Below are positions 8,051 to 18,092 of a stretch of 64,000 nt of DNA, piece after piece. Every line of letters begins with the position of its first letter. Positions within the stretch are counted from its first letter, which is position 1. The position numbers and the translations under genes were made by a program. This DNA comes from Undibacterium hunanense (lineage in GTDB: Bacteria; Pseudomonadota; Gammaproteobacteria; Burkholderiales; Burkholderiaceae_D): positions 620,001 through 684,000 of the forward strand of contig NZ_JACOGF010000001.1 in NCBI RefSeq assembly GCF_014284335.1, written 5' to 3'. The notes below the pieces were generated by a model. It ran no database searches and had not been told where the DNA came from. It saw only the letters and a program-made list of their open reading frames with translations.

Positions 8051-10315
8051 ATGCCAAAAGAAATGTCAGCCTCCAGTACCAAGCCGGGGTTTAAACCATA
8101 TATCCCCGATTCGGCCCAACTACCCGAAATGACCGCACGCGCCCTGATCATGGGCGTGGTGCTGGGGATGATCTTCGGTGCGTCTTCACTTTACCTGGTG
8201 CTGAAAGTCGGCCTGACGGTCAGCGCCTCGATCCCGGTTGCAGTGATCGCCATTACCCTGTTCCGCCTAAGTAATAAACTGGGTGCAAAAGACGCCACCA
8301 TTCTGGAAAACAGCATTACCCAGACTGCCGGTTCTGCCGGTGAATCGCTGGCTTTTGGCCTGGGTGTGACCATGCCAGCCATCCTGATTCTGGGTTTTGA
8401 CCTGGAAATCTCGCGCGTGATGCTGGTCGGCTGCCTGGGTGGTCTGCTTGGCATCTTGCTCATGATCCCCATGCGCAGAACCATGATCGTGGAAAAACAC
8501 GATGAGCTGAAATACCCGGAAGGCACAGCCTGTGCCGAGGTATTGAAAGCCGCCGCAACGGATTCATCCCGCGAAGCAGCCGGTGAAAAAAATAACCCGA
8601 ACGCGCTGGATGATGCCAGCAAGCGTGCCGCCATCATCTTTGGCGGCTTTGGTATCGGCCTGCTGTATAAAATCGCCAACGTCGCACTGAAAGGCTGGAA
8701 AGATACGCCCGAAGTCGTGTTTGGTGCGCCGCTCAAAGGTGGCTCACTGGGTGCTGAAGTATCACCAGAATTGCTGGGCGTCGGTTACATCATCGGCCCG
8801 CGCATTGCTGCCGTCATGGCCGCAGGTGGCGTCATGTCTTACCTGTTGCTGATCCCCATGATCAAGTTCTTTGGTGACGCATTGAGCGTACCACTGGCGC
8901 CGGGTGTCAAGCTCATCAGCCAGATGAGCGCGCATGATGTGCGTGGTGCCTACATCCTTTACATCGGTGCCGGTGCGGTTGCTGCCGGTGGCCTGATCAG
9001 CCTGGTGCGTGCCATGCCAACCATCTGGCGCAGCCTGTCGGCCGGTTTGTCTGGCCTGGGCAAGGGTGCTGCTGCCGTTGCTGCACCAGTGCGTACTGAT
9101 CAGGACATCCCCATGAAATGGGTGGTCATTGGTGCCTTGGCCATCATCGCCGTCATCACTTTCGCCACACCGCTGCACATGAATTTCCTGGGTGCCTTGC
9201 TGATCCTGGTATTCGGTTTCCTGTTTGCGACTGTATCTTCCCGCCTGACGGGTGAGATCGGTTCATCTTCCAATCCCATCTCTGGCATGACAGTGGCGAC
9301 CCTGCTGTTCACCTGTCTGATCTTCCTGATCATGGGCTGGACCGGTGGTCAATACTATGTCACCGCCCTGTCTGTCGGCGCTATCGTCTGTATCGCTTCC
9401 AGTAATGCCGGTACCACCTCGCAGGATTTGAAAACAGGTTACATCGTCGGTTCCACGCCACGTCTGCAACAATATGCAATTCTGGCGGGCGCGTTTTCTT
9501 CTGCGCTGATCCTTGGTCCTATTCTGTTGAAACTGAATGATTCCGGTACCGTGTATGTACCAGCAGCCCAGGTGGCACCAGCACTGGTGACCGATGCGTC
9601 CAAACTGACCGACACTGCTCAATTGCAAGGCCCGCAGGCCGAAACAGACAAAGGCACATACAAGGTCTGGCACAAGAATGACAACGTTGGTGGCCCTGCC
9701 GGCAAATACTTTGTCGACAATGCCGGCAAAGCGGTGTATCTGGTTGACCCGGGCATCAATGGTGCTTACAACAAGCGCCCTGACGGTACTGAAGTCAAGA
9801 AATATGATGCACCAAAAGCCGTGCTGATGTCTTACATCATCAAGGGCATACTGGATCGTCAACTGCCATGGACTCTGGTTCTGTTTGGCGTGATGATTGC
9901 AGTCGTACTGGAAATGGCAGGCATACCATCGCTGGCCTTTGCAGTTGGCGTGTATTTGCCACTGTCCTCCTCTGCCCCGCTGTTTATCGGCGGCATGATA
10001 CGTTGGGCGGTGGACCGTCGCAATAACAAGCTGGAACACAATCAGCATCTGAGCGAAGAAGAGAAACAGGCTGCCGGTGACCGCAGTTCCGGCGTGCTGC
10101 TGTCTTCCGGCTACATCGCTGGCGGCGCACTGGCAGGTATCGTGATTGCCTTTACCGCCGGTATCCTGACAGACTTCGACAAGAAAATAGGTGATTGGGC
10201 CACGGCCAATAATCCTTTCTTTGAAGGTGCCAATGCCGATGCGCTGTCACTGATCCCTTATGTACTGATCGCTTTTGCACTGTACTGGGTCGCCCGTGAA
10301 AAGAAAGCAGCCTGA
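8051..10315 (+). CDS. OPT-family oligopeptide transporter
   Basis: A 754-residue inner-membrane protein with many transmembrane segments, typical of the bacterial OPT family that takes up peptides or metal-peptide complexes. The N-terminal half has LTVSASIPVAVIAITLFR, ENSITQTAGSAGESLAFG and LKYPEGTACAEVLKAA. SSNAGTTSQDLKTGYIVG and GVYLPLSSSAPLFIGGMIRW follow in the C-terminal half. A soluble insert of roughly 100 residues (about 498-595, with NDNVGGPAGKYFVDNAGKA) separates the two halves and is probably periplasmic. A terminator follows the gene. Confidence 0.9.
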   Translation: MPKEMSASSTKPGFKPYIPDSAQLPEMTARALIMGVVLGMIFGASSLYLVLKVGLTVSASIPVAVIAITLFRLSNKLGAKDATILENSITQTAGSAGESLAFGLGVTMPAILILGFDLEISRVMLVGCLGGLLGILLMIPMRRTMIVEKHDELKYPEGTACAEVLKAAATDSSREAAGEKNNPNALDDASKRAAIIFGGFGIGLLYKIANVALKGWKDTPEVVFGAPLKGGSLGAEVSPELLGVGYIIGPRIAAVMAAGGVMSYLLLIPMIKFFGDALSVPLAPGVKLISQMSAHDVRGAYILYIGAGAVAAGGLISLVRAMPTIWRSLSAGLSGLGKGAAAVAAPVRTDQDIPMKWVVIGALAIIAVITFATPLHMNFLGALLILVFGFLFATVSSRLTGEIGSSSNPISGMTVATLLFTCLIFLIMGWTGGQYYVTALSVGAIVCIASSNAGTTSQDLKTGYIVGSTPRLQQYAILAGAFSSALILGPILLKLNDSGTVYVPAAQVAPALVTDASKLTDTAQLQGPQAETDKGTYKVWHKNDNVGGPAGKYFVDNAGKAVYLVDPGINGAYNKRPDGTEVKKYDAPKAVLMSYIIKGILDRQLPWTLVLFGVMIAVVLEMAGIPSLAFAVGVYLPLSSSAPLFIGGMIRWAVDRRNNKLEHNQHLSEEEKQAAGDRSSGVLLSSGYIAGGALAGIVIAFTAGILTDFDKKIGDWATANNPFFEGANADALSLIPYVLIAFALYWVAREKKAA

Positions 10316-10372
10316 AACTGATCATCATCAGGCAGGCTGTCAGCAGTAACTGATTTGCTTTGAAGAAAAAAC

Positions 10373-10409
10373 AAGAGTCTGGTTGCCACGTGCAGCCAGA
10401 CTCTTTTTT
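10373..10409 (+). terminator. Rho-independent terminator after the OPT gene
   Basis: The 10-bp stem AAGAGTCTGG/CCAGACTCTT is followed directly by a run of T. It lies 58 bases after the OPT stop. Confidence 0.85.
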
Positions 10410-10478
10410 ATTGACTATCCTGTGGCGAACGGTCCATAGGAAGTACAATATCCGTCAATAATTTATACTGGAACCACC

Positions 10479-10748
10479 ATGTCAGCACCTCACACCGCCG
10501 TCGATTGCAAGAACCAGCCCGTAGTCGTCGGTGACATCGTTCGTATCATCAACCTGGACAAGCGCTTCATCAAGAGCTTCCCGGAAGATGAACGCATCCT
10601 GATTGAATCCATGATAGGTCAGTTCTTCAAGGTCATCGATCTGGATGAAGAAGGCCAGCCTTGCGTCATCCGCGAATGGCATGACGAACGCGGCATCATG
10701 CAGACCCATGTGATCGCGCTGGATTCGGAAGATATGGAAAAAATTTGA
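10479..10748 (+). CDS. Small conserved-looking acidic protein, unknown function
   Basis: An 89-residue acidic protein with no signal peptide or membrane segment. It contains VVGDIVRIINLDKRFIKSFP and FFKVIDLDEEGQPCVIREW, which suggest a small beta-barrel of SH3 or KOW type. I do not recognise a named family. It stands alone between the OPT terminator and the convergent flgL. Codon use looks like that of its neighbours and ATG is the first in-frame start. Confidence 0.65.
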   Translation: MSAPHTAVDCKNQPVVVGDIVRIINLDKRFIKSFPEDERILIESMIGQFFKVIDLDEEGQPCVIREWHDERGIMQTHVIALDSEDMEKI

Positions 10749-10790
10749 GCAGCCGTAGCTGCCCAAGTATTTGATTTACCCCGGAAGTTT

Positions 10791-10811
10791 GCTGAGGCGC
10801 GATGCCTCAGC
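10791..10811. other. Perfect stem-loop between convergent genes
   Basis: GCTGAGGC, a five-base loop, then GCCTCAGC, located between the small acidic protein gene and flgL stops. No T-run follows on either strand, so terminator activity is uncertain. Confidence 0.4.
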
Positions 10812-10825
10812 CAGGGGTGCTGTTA

Positions 10826-12052
10826 TCAGCGGATATAGTCAAACAGCGACAGACCGGATGTCTTGACAAATGACTGCTGCGCCGCCTGCAAGGTGGTTTG
10901 TTGCTGGTTCAGTTCGGTAATGGCCTTGGCATAATCCAGATCAAGCAAGGCTGACAGATCCTGCTTGTAGGCGACACTCTTGGCATCGCCCTCACTATCG
11001 AGGTCATCAATTTCTTTCAGACTCGTACCCAGTTGTGCACGCACAGTCAGCACATTATTGAGCGACTTGTCGATATTATTATTGCCCTGCGTCAGCGCCG
11101 CATTCAGGTCTTTTTTGGCCGCAACTGTATTGGCTGGTGTATTCAATGCATTGATGATGTCAGTCACTGTCTCAAACAGATTCTGATTGCCAGGCTGCAC
11201 CGAAAACTTGTCACCAGGACCAGGTGCCACGACCGGCGGGCCACCAGAATCGGTGATTTTCAAATCGATACCATCCACCGTGACGGTTGATCCACTGACA
11301 TAAGGCGTCAAGGGAACAACCACGGCACCCGTGGTTTTATTGGTGACAGTAAAAGACGTGCCCAGATTATCAAAGGCGACTTCATAATTATTGCCAGTCA
11401 AACTTCCCGATGTCGCCGTGTTGATCGTGGCAGCAGCCACCGCAGCACCAACATTGGAAGGATTGGACTGCACATTGAACTGTCCGGGGGACGTGCGGAT
11501 ATTTTCAAAAATTGCCGTACCGGCACCGCTCAATGGCAATTGTCTTGAGGTGTCCACCTGTAAATATCTCTGGCCCTGATCACCGTTATAAGTCGCCCCA
11601 CCCAGTTTTTTGGTGTACGGTGCAACAGTGGTTGAAAAGCCGGAAAACAGGTAATTGCCAGTACCATCTGTGGAATTGGCCAATCCCATCAATTGATCCA
11701 GATTACCTTGCAGTTCTTGTGCAACATAACCGCGTTCTGCATCAGAGAACGTGCCGTTACCGGCTTGAACTATCAGTGACTTGATGTTATGCAGGGTGTC
11801 AGTCACATTCGACAACACACTCTCAGATACGCTGAGATTGTTTTTGGCACTCTGCCGGTTCGTCGCAAATTGGGTATTCAGCGAATCAGACTGAGAGATC
11901 ACCAGCGCACGGGCCGATGCAATCGGGTCGTCTTCTGGTGTCAACACGCGCCTGCCAGCAGCAATTTGTTGCTGGGTTTTGTTCAAGCCAACCTGAAGAT
12001 CGCTGATCCTGGCACCGCCAGATTCATAAATGGTACTTGTACTGATACGCAT
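10826..12052 (-). CDS. flgL: Flagellar hook-filament junction protein FlgL (HAP3)
   Basis: A 408-residue structural protein that joins the hook to the filament. The N-terminus (MRISTSTIYESGGARISDLQ, with QQIAAGRRVLTPEDDPIASA) and the C-terminal coiled-coil region (LNQQQTTLQAAQQSF, ending LSLFDYIR) are typical of FlgL. Residues of about 220-290 form an inserted beta-rich domain ending in a GDKFSVQPG motif, similar to repeats in the adjacent FlgK. It is the last gene of the flgKL unit, eight bases after flgK. Confidence 0.95.
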   Translation of the reverse strand: MRISTSTIYESGGARISDLQVGLNKTQQQIAAGRRVLTPEDDPIASARALVISQSDSLNTQFATNRQSAKNNLSVSESVLSNVTDTLHNIKSLIVQAGNGTFSDAERGYVAQELQGNLDQLMGLANSTDGTGNYLFSGFSTTVAPYTKKLGGATYNGDQGQRYLQVDTSRQLPLSGAGTAIFENIRTSPGQFNVQSNPSNVGAAVAAATINTATSGSLTGNNYEVAFDNLGTSFTVTNKTTGAVVVPLTPYVSGSTVTVDGIDLKITDSGGPPVVAPGPGDKFSVQPGNQNLFETVTDIINALNTPANTVAAKKDLNAALTQGNNNIDKSLNNVLTVRAQLGTSLKEIDDLDSEGDAKSVAYKQDLSALLDLDYAKAITELNQQQTTLQAAQQSFVKTSGLSLFDYIR

Positions 12053-12060
12053 GATAGCCT

Positions 12061-14319
12061 CTATCTACCCAGTTGCAACAGGGAGTCAAACAATGTACTT
12101 GCGATTTGCATCAATTTGCCTGCCGCCTGGTAAGCCTGTTGGTAGCGCAGTAAATTCGTCGCTTCTTCATCCAGATTGACGCCCGATTCAGACTGCTGTG
12201 CGGTTACCGCCTGGGTCAACAACTTGGATTCTGAATCACTGGTGATTTTTAATTGCGCTGCCTTGTTGCCAACTGCACTGACAAACTGGGCGTAAGCGCC
12301 CTGGAAAGTCGTCGTGTTGCCACCCAGGGTATTTTGTGTCTGTATGCTGCTCAGCAAAACCGCATTGCGGTTATCGCCGGAACCATTGGTATTCGGAGCA
12401 ACATCAAACACATCGCCATTTGCCGGATTACCCGACAATGAAAAACTGACGCCGTTATAACTGATCGTCGCACCGGTAGCATAAGGAATTGCCGTGCCCG
12501 CCGGATATGTCGTCGATGTGCCATTATTGGTGACCGTCACATTCGCCGTGGCCGGAAAGCCAGTCAGCGTATTGCCTGCAGAATTGAAGGTCAGTCTGGT
12601 CGCGGCCACCGGCAAGGCTGGGCCCAGGGTAAACGTGTCACCATTGGCAGGTGGAGCAGCACCATCACTGACAGCAAAACTCACGCCCTTGAAACTGATG
12701 GTCGCGCCACTGGTATAAGGCACAGTAGCTGGCGGTGGATAATTGGTCGTAACCGCACCCACCTTGACCGAAACTGTCGCCCCTGCGGGGAAACCGGAGA
12801 TCGTGTTAGCAGGCGAAGCAAAGGTCAGTGTGACCGGCGTCGCCAGACTGCTACCGACATACGAATCATCCGTTTTGGCTGCGCTGATGGTTGCCGTTAC
12901 AGAAGTGCTGCCAGATGCAACCAGAGAATCGGCAACACCAACACTAACCTTGCCCGTACCAGTATTGGTCGTTGGAAAAGATGTCGTCACCGGCGCTGCT
13001 GCTGCCAGTTTTGCCGGATCCTTGATGGCGATGGCGATGCTGGAACCACCAGCCGCAGTCGGTCTGATCAGGAATTCATCACCGGCATTTGGTGCTGCTG
13101 CCGCAGGTGGGGGTGCCAGCTGGAAATTCACCCCATCCATCTTCAACGGTAAAGTAGCTGAAGTCTGGGTTGCACCATCAGACAGGCGGGTAATTTTGTA
13201 GTTACCGCCGATAAACTGCAGGCGATAATCGCTGGTTGTCAGCGCGCTGGCATCGGTAATTGACGCATTGATGGCGGCGGTAGAGGTATTCAGTGCACTT
13301 GGTGTCGATATCGGTGCGCCTATCGTAAAGAAATCGCCACCGACTTGCCCATTCAAATCCACACCCAGCTTTTGCTGATTATTGAATTCTGTCGCCAGAC
13401 CTATCGCGATACGCCCGATGGAATTGCGGGCAACATCCAGCGTGCTGGAACGGAAATCAAACAAACCGCCGAGCTTGCCACCGGCAAAACTGTCTTCTGG
13501 CAACAAAACAGAAGTGCCATTGGACACATACGACACTTCGGAACGGCTAGGGTCCGTCAAAGACTGGCTGACGGACAGTTGATTGACCGTGCTGCCCAAT
13601 ACCAATGGCTGACCATTGCCGATAAATACATTGTACTTGGCACCCTGTGGCACCACGCTGACCTTGGTCAGCTTGCTTAAATCAGTAATCAGTTGATCGC
13701 GCTGATCCAGCAAATCATTCGGGCCACTGCCATTGCCAGTCACGCCCTGGGCTTTTTCAATCACGTCATTCAGATTCGCCAGTTCCGTCGCGTAACTGTT
13801 GATGGAACCAACGACCGATGAAATCTGACCGTTTACATCAGACGAAATCTGGTCCAGCCTGCCCTGCAGGCTGTTCAGACGACCCGCCAGCGATTCACCC
13901 GCCGACAAAGCAGCCTGACGTGCTGCCGCACCGGCAGTACCATTCGGGCTGGACGCCAGATTCTGAAATGCCTTGAAAAAATCCTGCAAGGCAGGTGTCA
14001 CACCGGCTGTAGGGTCAGCAACCAGGTTATTGATCGAACTGATTTGAGAATAATAGACATCAGCCTGATTCTTGGCAGACTGCGACGCATTGACCTGGCC
14101 AGCCAGGAAAGAATTGTATTGACGCTGTATCTGGGTAACCGAAACACCCTGTCCAATAAATGAACCGCCCAGATTCTGAGGCGCATTGGCGGCTTGCAAA
14201 ACAACCTGGCGGTTATAACCTGGAGTTGATGCATTGGCAATATTATGCCCGGTCGTCGCTATACCCAGCTGCGCCGCAGCCAGGGCCGATTGCCCAATGC
14301 CAAAAATATTTGAACCCAT
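12061..14319 (-). CDS. flgK: Flagellar hook-associated protein FlgK (HAP1), enlarged
   Basis: A 752-residue hook-filament junction protein, clearly longer than the usual 450-650. The N-terminus (NIFGIGQSALAAAQLGIATT, NIANASTPGYNRQ) and the C-terminus (NLDEEATNLLRYQQAYQAAG) are canonical for assembly. The extra length is in the variable outer domain. Residues of about 497-567 and 576-643 are tandem beta-rich repeats sharing the pattern ISGFP/LTGFP...GATISxxGVSF...NGDxF. A more divergent unit lies at about 364-421. A sigma-28-like promoter is found upstream. Confidence 0.95.
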   Translation of the reverse strand: MGSNIFGIGQSALAAAQLGIATTGHNIANASTPGYNRQVVLQAANAPQNLGGSFIGQGVSVTQIQRQYNSFLAGQVNASQSAKNQADVYYSQISSINNLVADPTAGVTPALQDFFKAFQNLASSPNGTAGAAARQAALSAGESLAGRLNSLQGRLDQISSDVNGQISSVVGSINSYATELANLNDVIEKAQGVTGNGSGPNDLLDQRDQLITDLSKLTKVSVVPQGAKYNVFIGNGQPLVLGSTVNQLSVSQSLTDPSRSEVSYVSNGTSVLLPEDSFAGGKLGGLFDFRSSTLDVARNSIGRIAIGLATEFNNQQKLGVDLNGQVGGDFFTIGAPISTPSALNTSTAAINASITDASALTTSDYRLQFIGGNYKITRLSDGATQTSATLPLKMDGVNFQLAPPPAAAAPNAGDEFLIRPTAAGGSSIAIAIKDPAKLAAAAPVTTSFPTTNTGTGKVSVGVADSLVASGSTSVTATISAAKTDDSYVGSSLATPVTLTFASPANTISGFPAGATVSVKVGAVTTNYPPPATVPYTSGATISFKGVSFAVSDGAAPPANGDTFTLGPALPVAATRLTFNSAGNTLTGFPATANVTVTNNGTSTTYPAGTAIPYATGATISYNGVSFSLSGNPANGDVFDVAPNTNGSGDNRNAVLLSSIQTQNTLGGNTTTFQGAYAQFVSAVGNKAAQLKITSDSESKLLTQAVTAQQSESGVNLDEEATNLLRYQQAYQAAGKLMQIASTLFDSLLQLGR
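12391..13230 (-). repeat. Tandem protein-domain repeats inside flgK
   Basis: Codes for three related beta-rich units of the FlgK outer domain, two close copies plus one divergent. Each ends in a GD-x-F motif. The units are similar at protein level and visibly diverged at DNA level, so the duplication is not recent. Confidence 0.7.
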
Positions 14320-14442
14320 AATTGAACCTGCTTTTTTGCTAAGTTAGCCGCCTGTGGCGTCTGATATTTACATGCGATCAGCCTGTGAAAGCGCCAAACC
14401 TTATGTCAACAAATACCAGCACACCTCGTGCCATCAATCATG

Positions 14443-14469
14443 TTTTCGGTGCGTTTCGCCAAAACTTTA
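14443..14469 (-). promoter_or_regulatory. Sigma-28-type promoter of flgKL
   Basis: On the minus strand TAAAGTTT, 11 bp, ACCGAAAA. The -35 is identical to the sigma-28 consensus and the -10 matches GCCGATAA in six of eight positions. It lies about 125 bases upstream of flgK. Confidence 0.65.
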
Positions 14470-14495
14470 ATCTGATGCACTTTCACAGGGGCAAC

Positions 14496-15413
14496 TTAAG
14501 TTGAAAGAGACTGCCTGATGATTTTTGTCAGCTTGTTGGCATACTCAGGATCAGTGGCGTACCCTGCTTTTTGCAAGCCGTAAGCAAAACTTGTTGCGTC
14601 TTTCGCGTTAGCCATGACATTTTCATAACGCGGATTTTTGGTGATCAATTTAGCATAATCCTTGAATGCATCAGCGTAAGTATCATAAGCCTTGAATTTC
14701 TCTACCCTGCGCTGGGCAACACCATTCACATACTCTGTTGTTACAGCATCAACAGTCTTACCTTTCCAGCCCTTGGTGGCTTTCATGCCAAATATATTAT
14801 GACTGGCCGATCCGTCAGCAGTCTTGATCTCGCGACGGCCCCAGCCACTCTCCAGGGCAGCCTGACCCAGCATGAATTTGGCGGGAATGCCGGTTTCCTG
14901 GCTGGCCTGCTCTGCATGGGCAGCCAGTTTTTCCTGGAATTCGCGTACATGGCTAGGGCCGGTAAACGCGGTCTTGGGTGCGTTGGCTGGCTGTTGCTCA
15001 AATTTCAGATTATCAAGGTAGGAATTCAGGCCCTTAATGCTGCTGGCACTATTGGCACCACTGATACTGCTGACACTACCCGGCGTATCCGGCTCGAGCG
15101 CCTGGTTCATGGCATTGTTTGATAACTGCCTGACCAGCACTTCTGCCAGACCCACGCCTTTTTTGGCCATGGTCTGCGACAATTGCTGATCCAGCATGGA
15201 TGTGTACATGCGACTTTGCTCATTGTCCATGGGGCCATCCTGGCCACCGGCCTGGCGCATGGACTTCAGCATCATGTTCATGAACAGGGCTTCAAACTGC
15301 TTGGCCGCACCTTTGATGGCTTCAGGTGAATTATTTCTCGCCGATTGCTTGAGTTCGTCCAGCGATTTGCTGTCGAACGCAGTTTTATCAGAGAAATCGG
15401 TACGGCCTATCAT
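14496..15413 (-). CDS. flgJ: Flagellar rod-assembly muramidase FlgJ
   Basis: A 305-residue periplasmic protein that caps the growing rod and opens peptidoglycan. The N-terminal rod-binding domain has AAKQFEALFMNMMLKSMRQA and SRMYTSMLDQQLSQTMAKK. After a linker, the C-terminal half is a GH73 glucosaminidase domain (KFMLGQAALESGWGRREIK, with the catalytic glutamate, then SHNIFGMKA and AGYATDPEYANKL). It is thus the bifunctional type. The start lies nine bases downstream of the flgI stop. Confidence 0.95.
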   Translation of the reverse strand: MIGRTDFSDKTAFDSKSLDELKQSARNNSPEAIKGAAKQFEALFMNMMLKSMRQAGGQDGPMDNEQSRMYTSMLDQQLSQTMAKKGVGLAEVLVRQLSNNAMNQALEPDTPGSVSSISGANSASSIKGLNSYLDNLKFEQQPANAPKTAFTGPSHVREFQEKLAAHAEQASQETGIPAKFMLGQAALESGWGRREIKTADGSASHNIFGMKATKGWKGKTVDAVTTEYVNGVAQRRVEKFKAYDTYADAFKDYAKLITKNPRYENVMANAKDATSFAYGLQKAGYATDPEYANKLTKIIRQSLST

Positions 15414-15422
15414 AGCGATTCC

Positions 15423-16550
15423 TTAGATGATTTCCAGATCGGCACGCAATGCGCCCGAGGCTTTGATGGCTTGCAGGATAGACAGCAGATCTTGCGGCGT
15501 CGCGCCAATGGCATTCAGGGCTTTCACGACTTCTGACAGCGAAACACCCGCCTTCAACATCAGCAACTGCCCGGGGTCCTTGGTGATGGTAACGGTAGAA
15601 TTGGCGGTCGCAGCCGTCTGACCAGCAGCCAGTGCATTCGGCTGGCTCACCGCATTATCGGTATTGATGACGACCGACAGATTGCCATGCGCGACCGCAC
15701 AGGTTTCCAGCGTCACCGCCTGGTTCATGACGATGGAACCAGTCCTCGCATTCAGGATCACTTTGGCTGCCATTTGTGCGGGAGTAACATCGATATTTTC
15801 CAGATTGCCCAAAAAGGACACCCGCTGATCCGTACTGGTTGGTGCCTTGACCTGGATGACACGGCCATCCATGGCGGCGGCGGTATCCGGACCAAAGCGG
15901 CGATTGATGGCATCGACCACGCGGCTGGCAGTAGAAAAATCGGATGTATTCAATTCCAACTGTATGGTCGCACCCTGCGCCACCGAATTCGGCACGGCGC
16001 GTTCTACCGTGGCCCCGCCAGAAATTTTACCCACACCCAAATGATTGACCTGGGCCTTGCTGCCATTGGCAGCAGCACCCACGCCACCGACCAGCACATT
16101 GCCCTGCGCCATGGCATAAATCTGGTTATCTGCACCTTTCAGCGGTGTCATCAGCAAGGTACCACCACGCAGGCTTTTTGCATTACCCATGGACGACACC
16201 GTGATATCCAGCGTCTGGCCTGGTTGTGCAAATGCCGGCAAGGATGTGGTCACCATCACTGCTGCCACATTCTTCAATTGCAGACTGGTGCCGACCGGAA
16301 TGGTGACCCCCAGTTGCTGCAACATGCTGATGATGCTTTGCACCGTAAAAGGTGTTTGCGTAGTCTGGTCACCGCTGCCATCCAGGCCCACGACCAGACC
16401 ATATCCCAGCAACTGATTCTGACGCACGCCCTGTATGCCGGCCAGGTCCTTGATGCGTTCGGCATGGGCTTGTGGCACCCATGCACTACTCATGACTCCC
16501 AGCACGATGCAGAGCGCCCTGATCCATCTGGAAGTTGAGAGATAATTCAT
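15423..16550 (-). CDS. flgI: Flagellar P-ring protein FlgI
   Basis: Builds the periplasmic P ring around the rod. About 375 residues, with a signal peptide (RWIRALCIVLGVMSS...) ending at QAHA, followed by the mature start ERIKDLAGIQGVRQNQLLGY. Other family motifs are VVGLDGSGDQT, LKNVAAVMVT and LDITVSSMGNAKSLRGGTLL. The frame is also open to a GTG at 16571, but ATG at 16550 begins a normal signal peptide and has AGGGA nearby. Confidence 0.95.
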   Translation of the reverse strand: MNYLSTSRWIRALCIVLGVMSSAWVPQAHAERIKDLAGIQGVRQNQLLGYGLVVGLDGSGDQTTQTPFTVQSIISMLQQLGVTIPVGTSLQLKNVAAVMVTTSLPAFAQPGQTLDITVSSMGNAKSLRGGTLLMTPLKGADNQIYAMAQGNVLVGGVGAAANGSKAQVNHLGVGKISGGATVERAVPNSVAQGATIQLELNTSDFSTASRVVDAINRRFGPDTAAAMDGRVIQVKAPTSTDQRVSFLGNLENIDVTPAQMAAKVILNARTGSIVMNQAVTLETCAVAHGNLSVVINTDNAVSQPNALAAGQTAATANSTVTITKDPGQLLMLKAGVSLSEVVKALNAIGATPQDLLSILQAIKASGALRADLEII

Positions 16551-16570
16551 AAACCGGTCCCTGTCTTTCA

Positions 16571-17245
16571 CTATAAAGGAAGGAAACTGAGGAAGAACCG
16601 GGTGAGCATGGAATTCAACTCTGCCCTGTCCACATTCGATGTCGAACGGTATTCAAAACGTGCATCTGCCACCTGGGTAGAAGTAACCACATTACCAGCC
16701 GCTATCGTGGTCGGACTGACGACGCCAGAAAAGCGAACAAATTCTGCCCCCTTGTCGAACGCCAGTTGCTTCTCGCCGCTGACCAGCAAATTACCATTGG
16801 GCAGCACATCAATCACGGTCACGGCAATGGTGCCGGTAAAGTTATTGCTGGCGGCTTCAGCGCCTTTTTCGTCAAATTTGGTGGACGATGACGTCGCCAG
16901 GCCAGCCTGTGCAGTGGTCGTCGCTTTTACGCCGAATATGGTCGGTGCAGCAAAAGATGCCGCACCGGATTTGCTGCCGGATGCAGCCGCCGATTTTCCG
17001 GCAGAAGTTTTTTCGCTGATGGCAATCGTCAACACATCACCCACCATGCGCGCCTTGGAATCTTCATACAAGGGACGATACGTGGCTTGCTGGAAAATCG
17101 CCCCGTTGGCTTCCCGCATGGGCCTGGCTGTCTGTGCTGGCAATGTGGTTGGCTGATGTACGATCGGTGGCGGCGTGACTGCGCAGGCGGTCAACAGCAG
17201 CAACAGCGGCAGCGGCAGCAAAGTTAAAAATGTGAGATTTTTCAT
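16571..17245 (-). CDS. flgH: Flagellar L-ring lipoprotein FlgH
   Basis: An outer-membrane lipoprotein of 224 residues that forms the L ring. ATG at 17245 gives a lipoprotein signal peptide with lipobox LLTAC, while an upstream in-frame ATG at 17260 adds five residues. Family motifs include GAIFQ, YRPLYEDSKARMVGDVLTI and the C-terminal FEYRSTSNVDRAELNSMLTRF. It is tightly packed with flgI, and flgG lies 64 bases upstream. Confidence 0.95.
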   Translation of the reverse strand: MKNLTFLTLLPLPLLLLLTACAVTPPPIVHQPTTLPAQTARPMREANGAIFQQATYRPLYEDSKARMVGDVLTIAISEKTSAGKSAAASGSKSGAASFAAPTIFGVKATTTAQAGLATSSSTKFDEKGAEAASNNFTGTIAVTVIDVLPNGNLLVSGEKQLAFDKGAEFVRFSGVVSPTTIAAGNVVTSTQVADARFEYRSTSNVDRAELNSMLTRFFLSFLPL

Positions 17246-17309
17246 GATGCACTCATTCATCTGTCGTAATCAATGACTTAGCAAAGGCCTATCAATGCCT
17301 ACCAATGGC

Positions 17310-18092
17310 TTACAGTTGTGACAGGCGTTGCAACATCTGGTCTGATGTAGTAATCGCCTTGCTATTGATTTCATAGGCGCGCTGGGTCTGTATCATATTG
17401 ACCAGCTCTTCCGCCACATTCACGTTGGAAGTTTCGACAAAAGCCTGCATCAGCAAACCCGCGCCATTGGTACCCGGCGTATTGGTGCCAGGGTTACCGG
17501 ATGCGGCAGTTTCCACGTACAGGTTTTCACCCAGGGCCATCAGCCCGGCTGGATTAATAAAGGTAGCCAGTTGCAAGGAACCTACCTGCACCGGCGCTAT
17601 CGAGCCCGGCTGGGTCACTGACACCGTACCATCCCGCCCTACGGTAATGGATTGCGCATTGGCTGGAATGGTAATGGCGGGCTGTATTACATAACCACTG
17701 GACGTCACCAGTTGCCCCTGATTATCGGTCTGGAAGGAACCATCCCTGGTATAGGCCGTGGTACCGTCAGGCATCAGCACCTGAAAAAATCCCTGCCCCT
17801 GAATCGCGACATCCTTGCTGTTGCCGGTCTGTTGCAGGTTACCTTGCGTAAAAATCTTTTCTGTCGCCACCGGACGTACACCGGTACCCAGTTGCAGGCC
17901 TGAAGGCAATTGTGTCTGCTGGGAACTCTGGGCGCCAGGCTGGCGTATGTTCTGATATAGCAAATCTTCAAACACTGCACGTGAGCGCTTGAAACCGTTG
18001 GTGCTGACGTTGGCCAGATTATTACTCACCACGTCCATCTGCGTTTGTTGCGCATCCAGGCCAGTTTTGGCTATCCATAATGAACGTATCAT
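17310..18092 (-). CDS. flgG: Flagellar distal rod protein FlgG
   Basis: The main component of the distal rod, 260 residues from the ATG at 18092 ([20 protein letters not shown]). The open frame extends to 18149, but the extra 19 residues have no homology character. [40 protein letters not shown] and the C-terminal [20 protein letters not shown] are diagnostic for axial rod proteins. It is followed by flgH and preceded by flgF. Confidence 0.96.
   Translation of the reverse strand: MIRSLWIAKTGLDAQQTQMDVVSNNLANVSTNGFKRSRAVFEDLLYQNIRQPGAQSSQQTQLPSGLQLGTGVRPVATEKIFTQGNLQQTGNSKDVAIQGQGFFQVLMPDGTTAYTRDGSFQTDNQGQLVTSSGYVIQPAITIPANAQSITVGRDGTVSVTQPGSIAPVQVGSLQLATFINPAGLMALGENLYVETAASGNPGTNTPGTNGAGLLMQAFVETSNVNVAEELVNMIQTQRAYEINSKAITTSDQMLQRLSQL

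Noticed and set aside
10791..10811. Intrinsic terminator between the small protein gene and flgL
   Set aside because: The stem is perfect but lacks a T-run on either strand, so it was kept only as a stem-loop.
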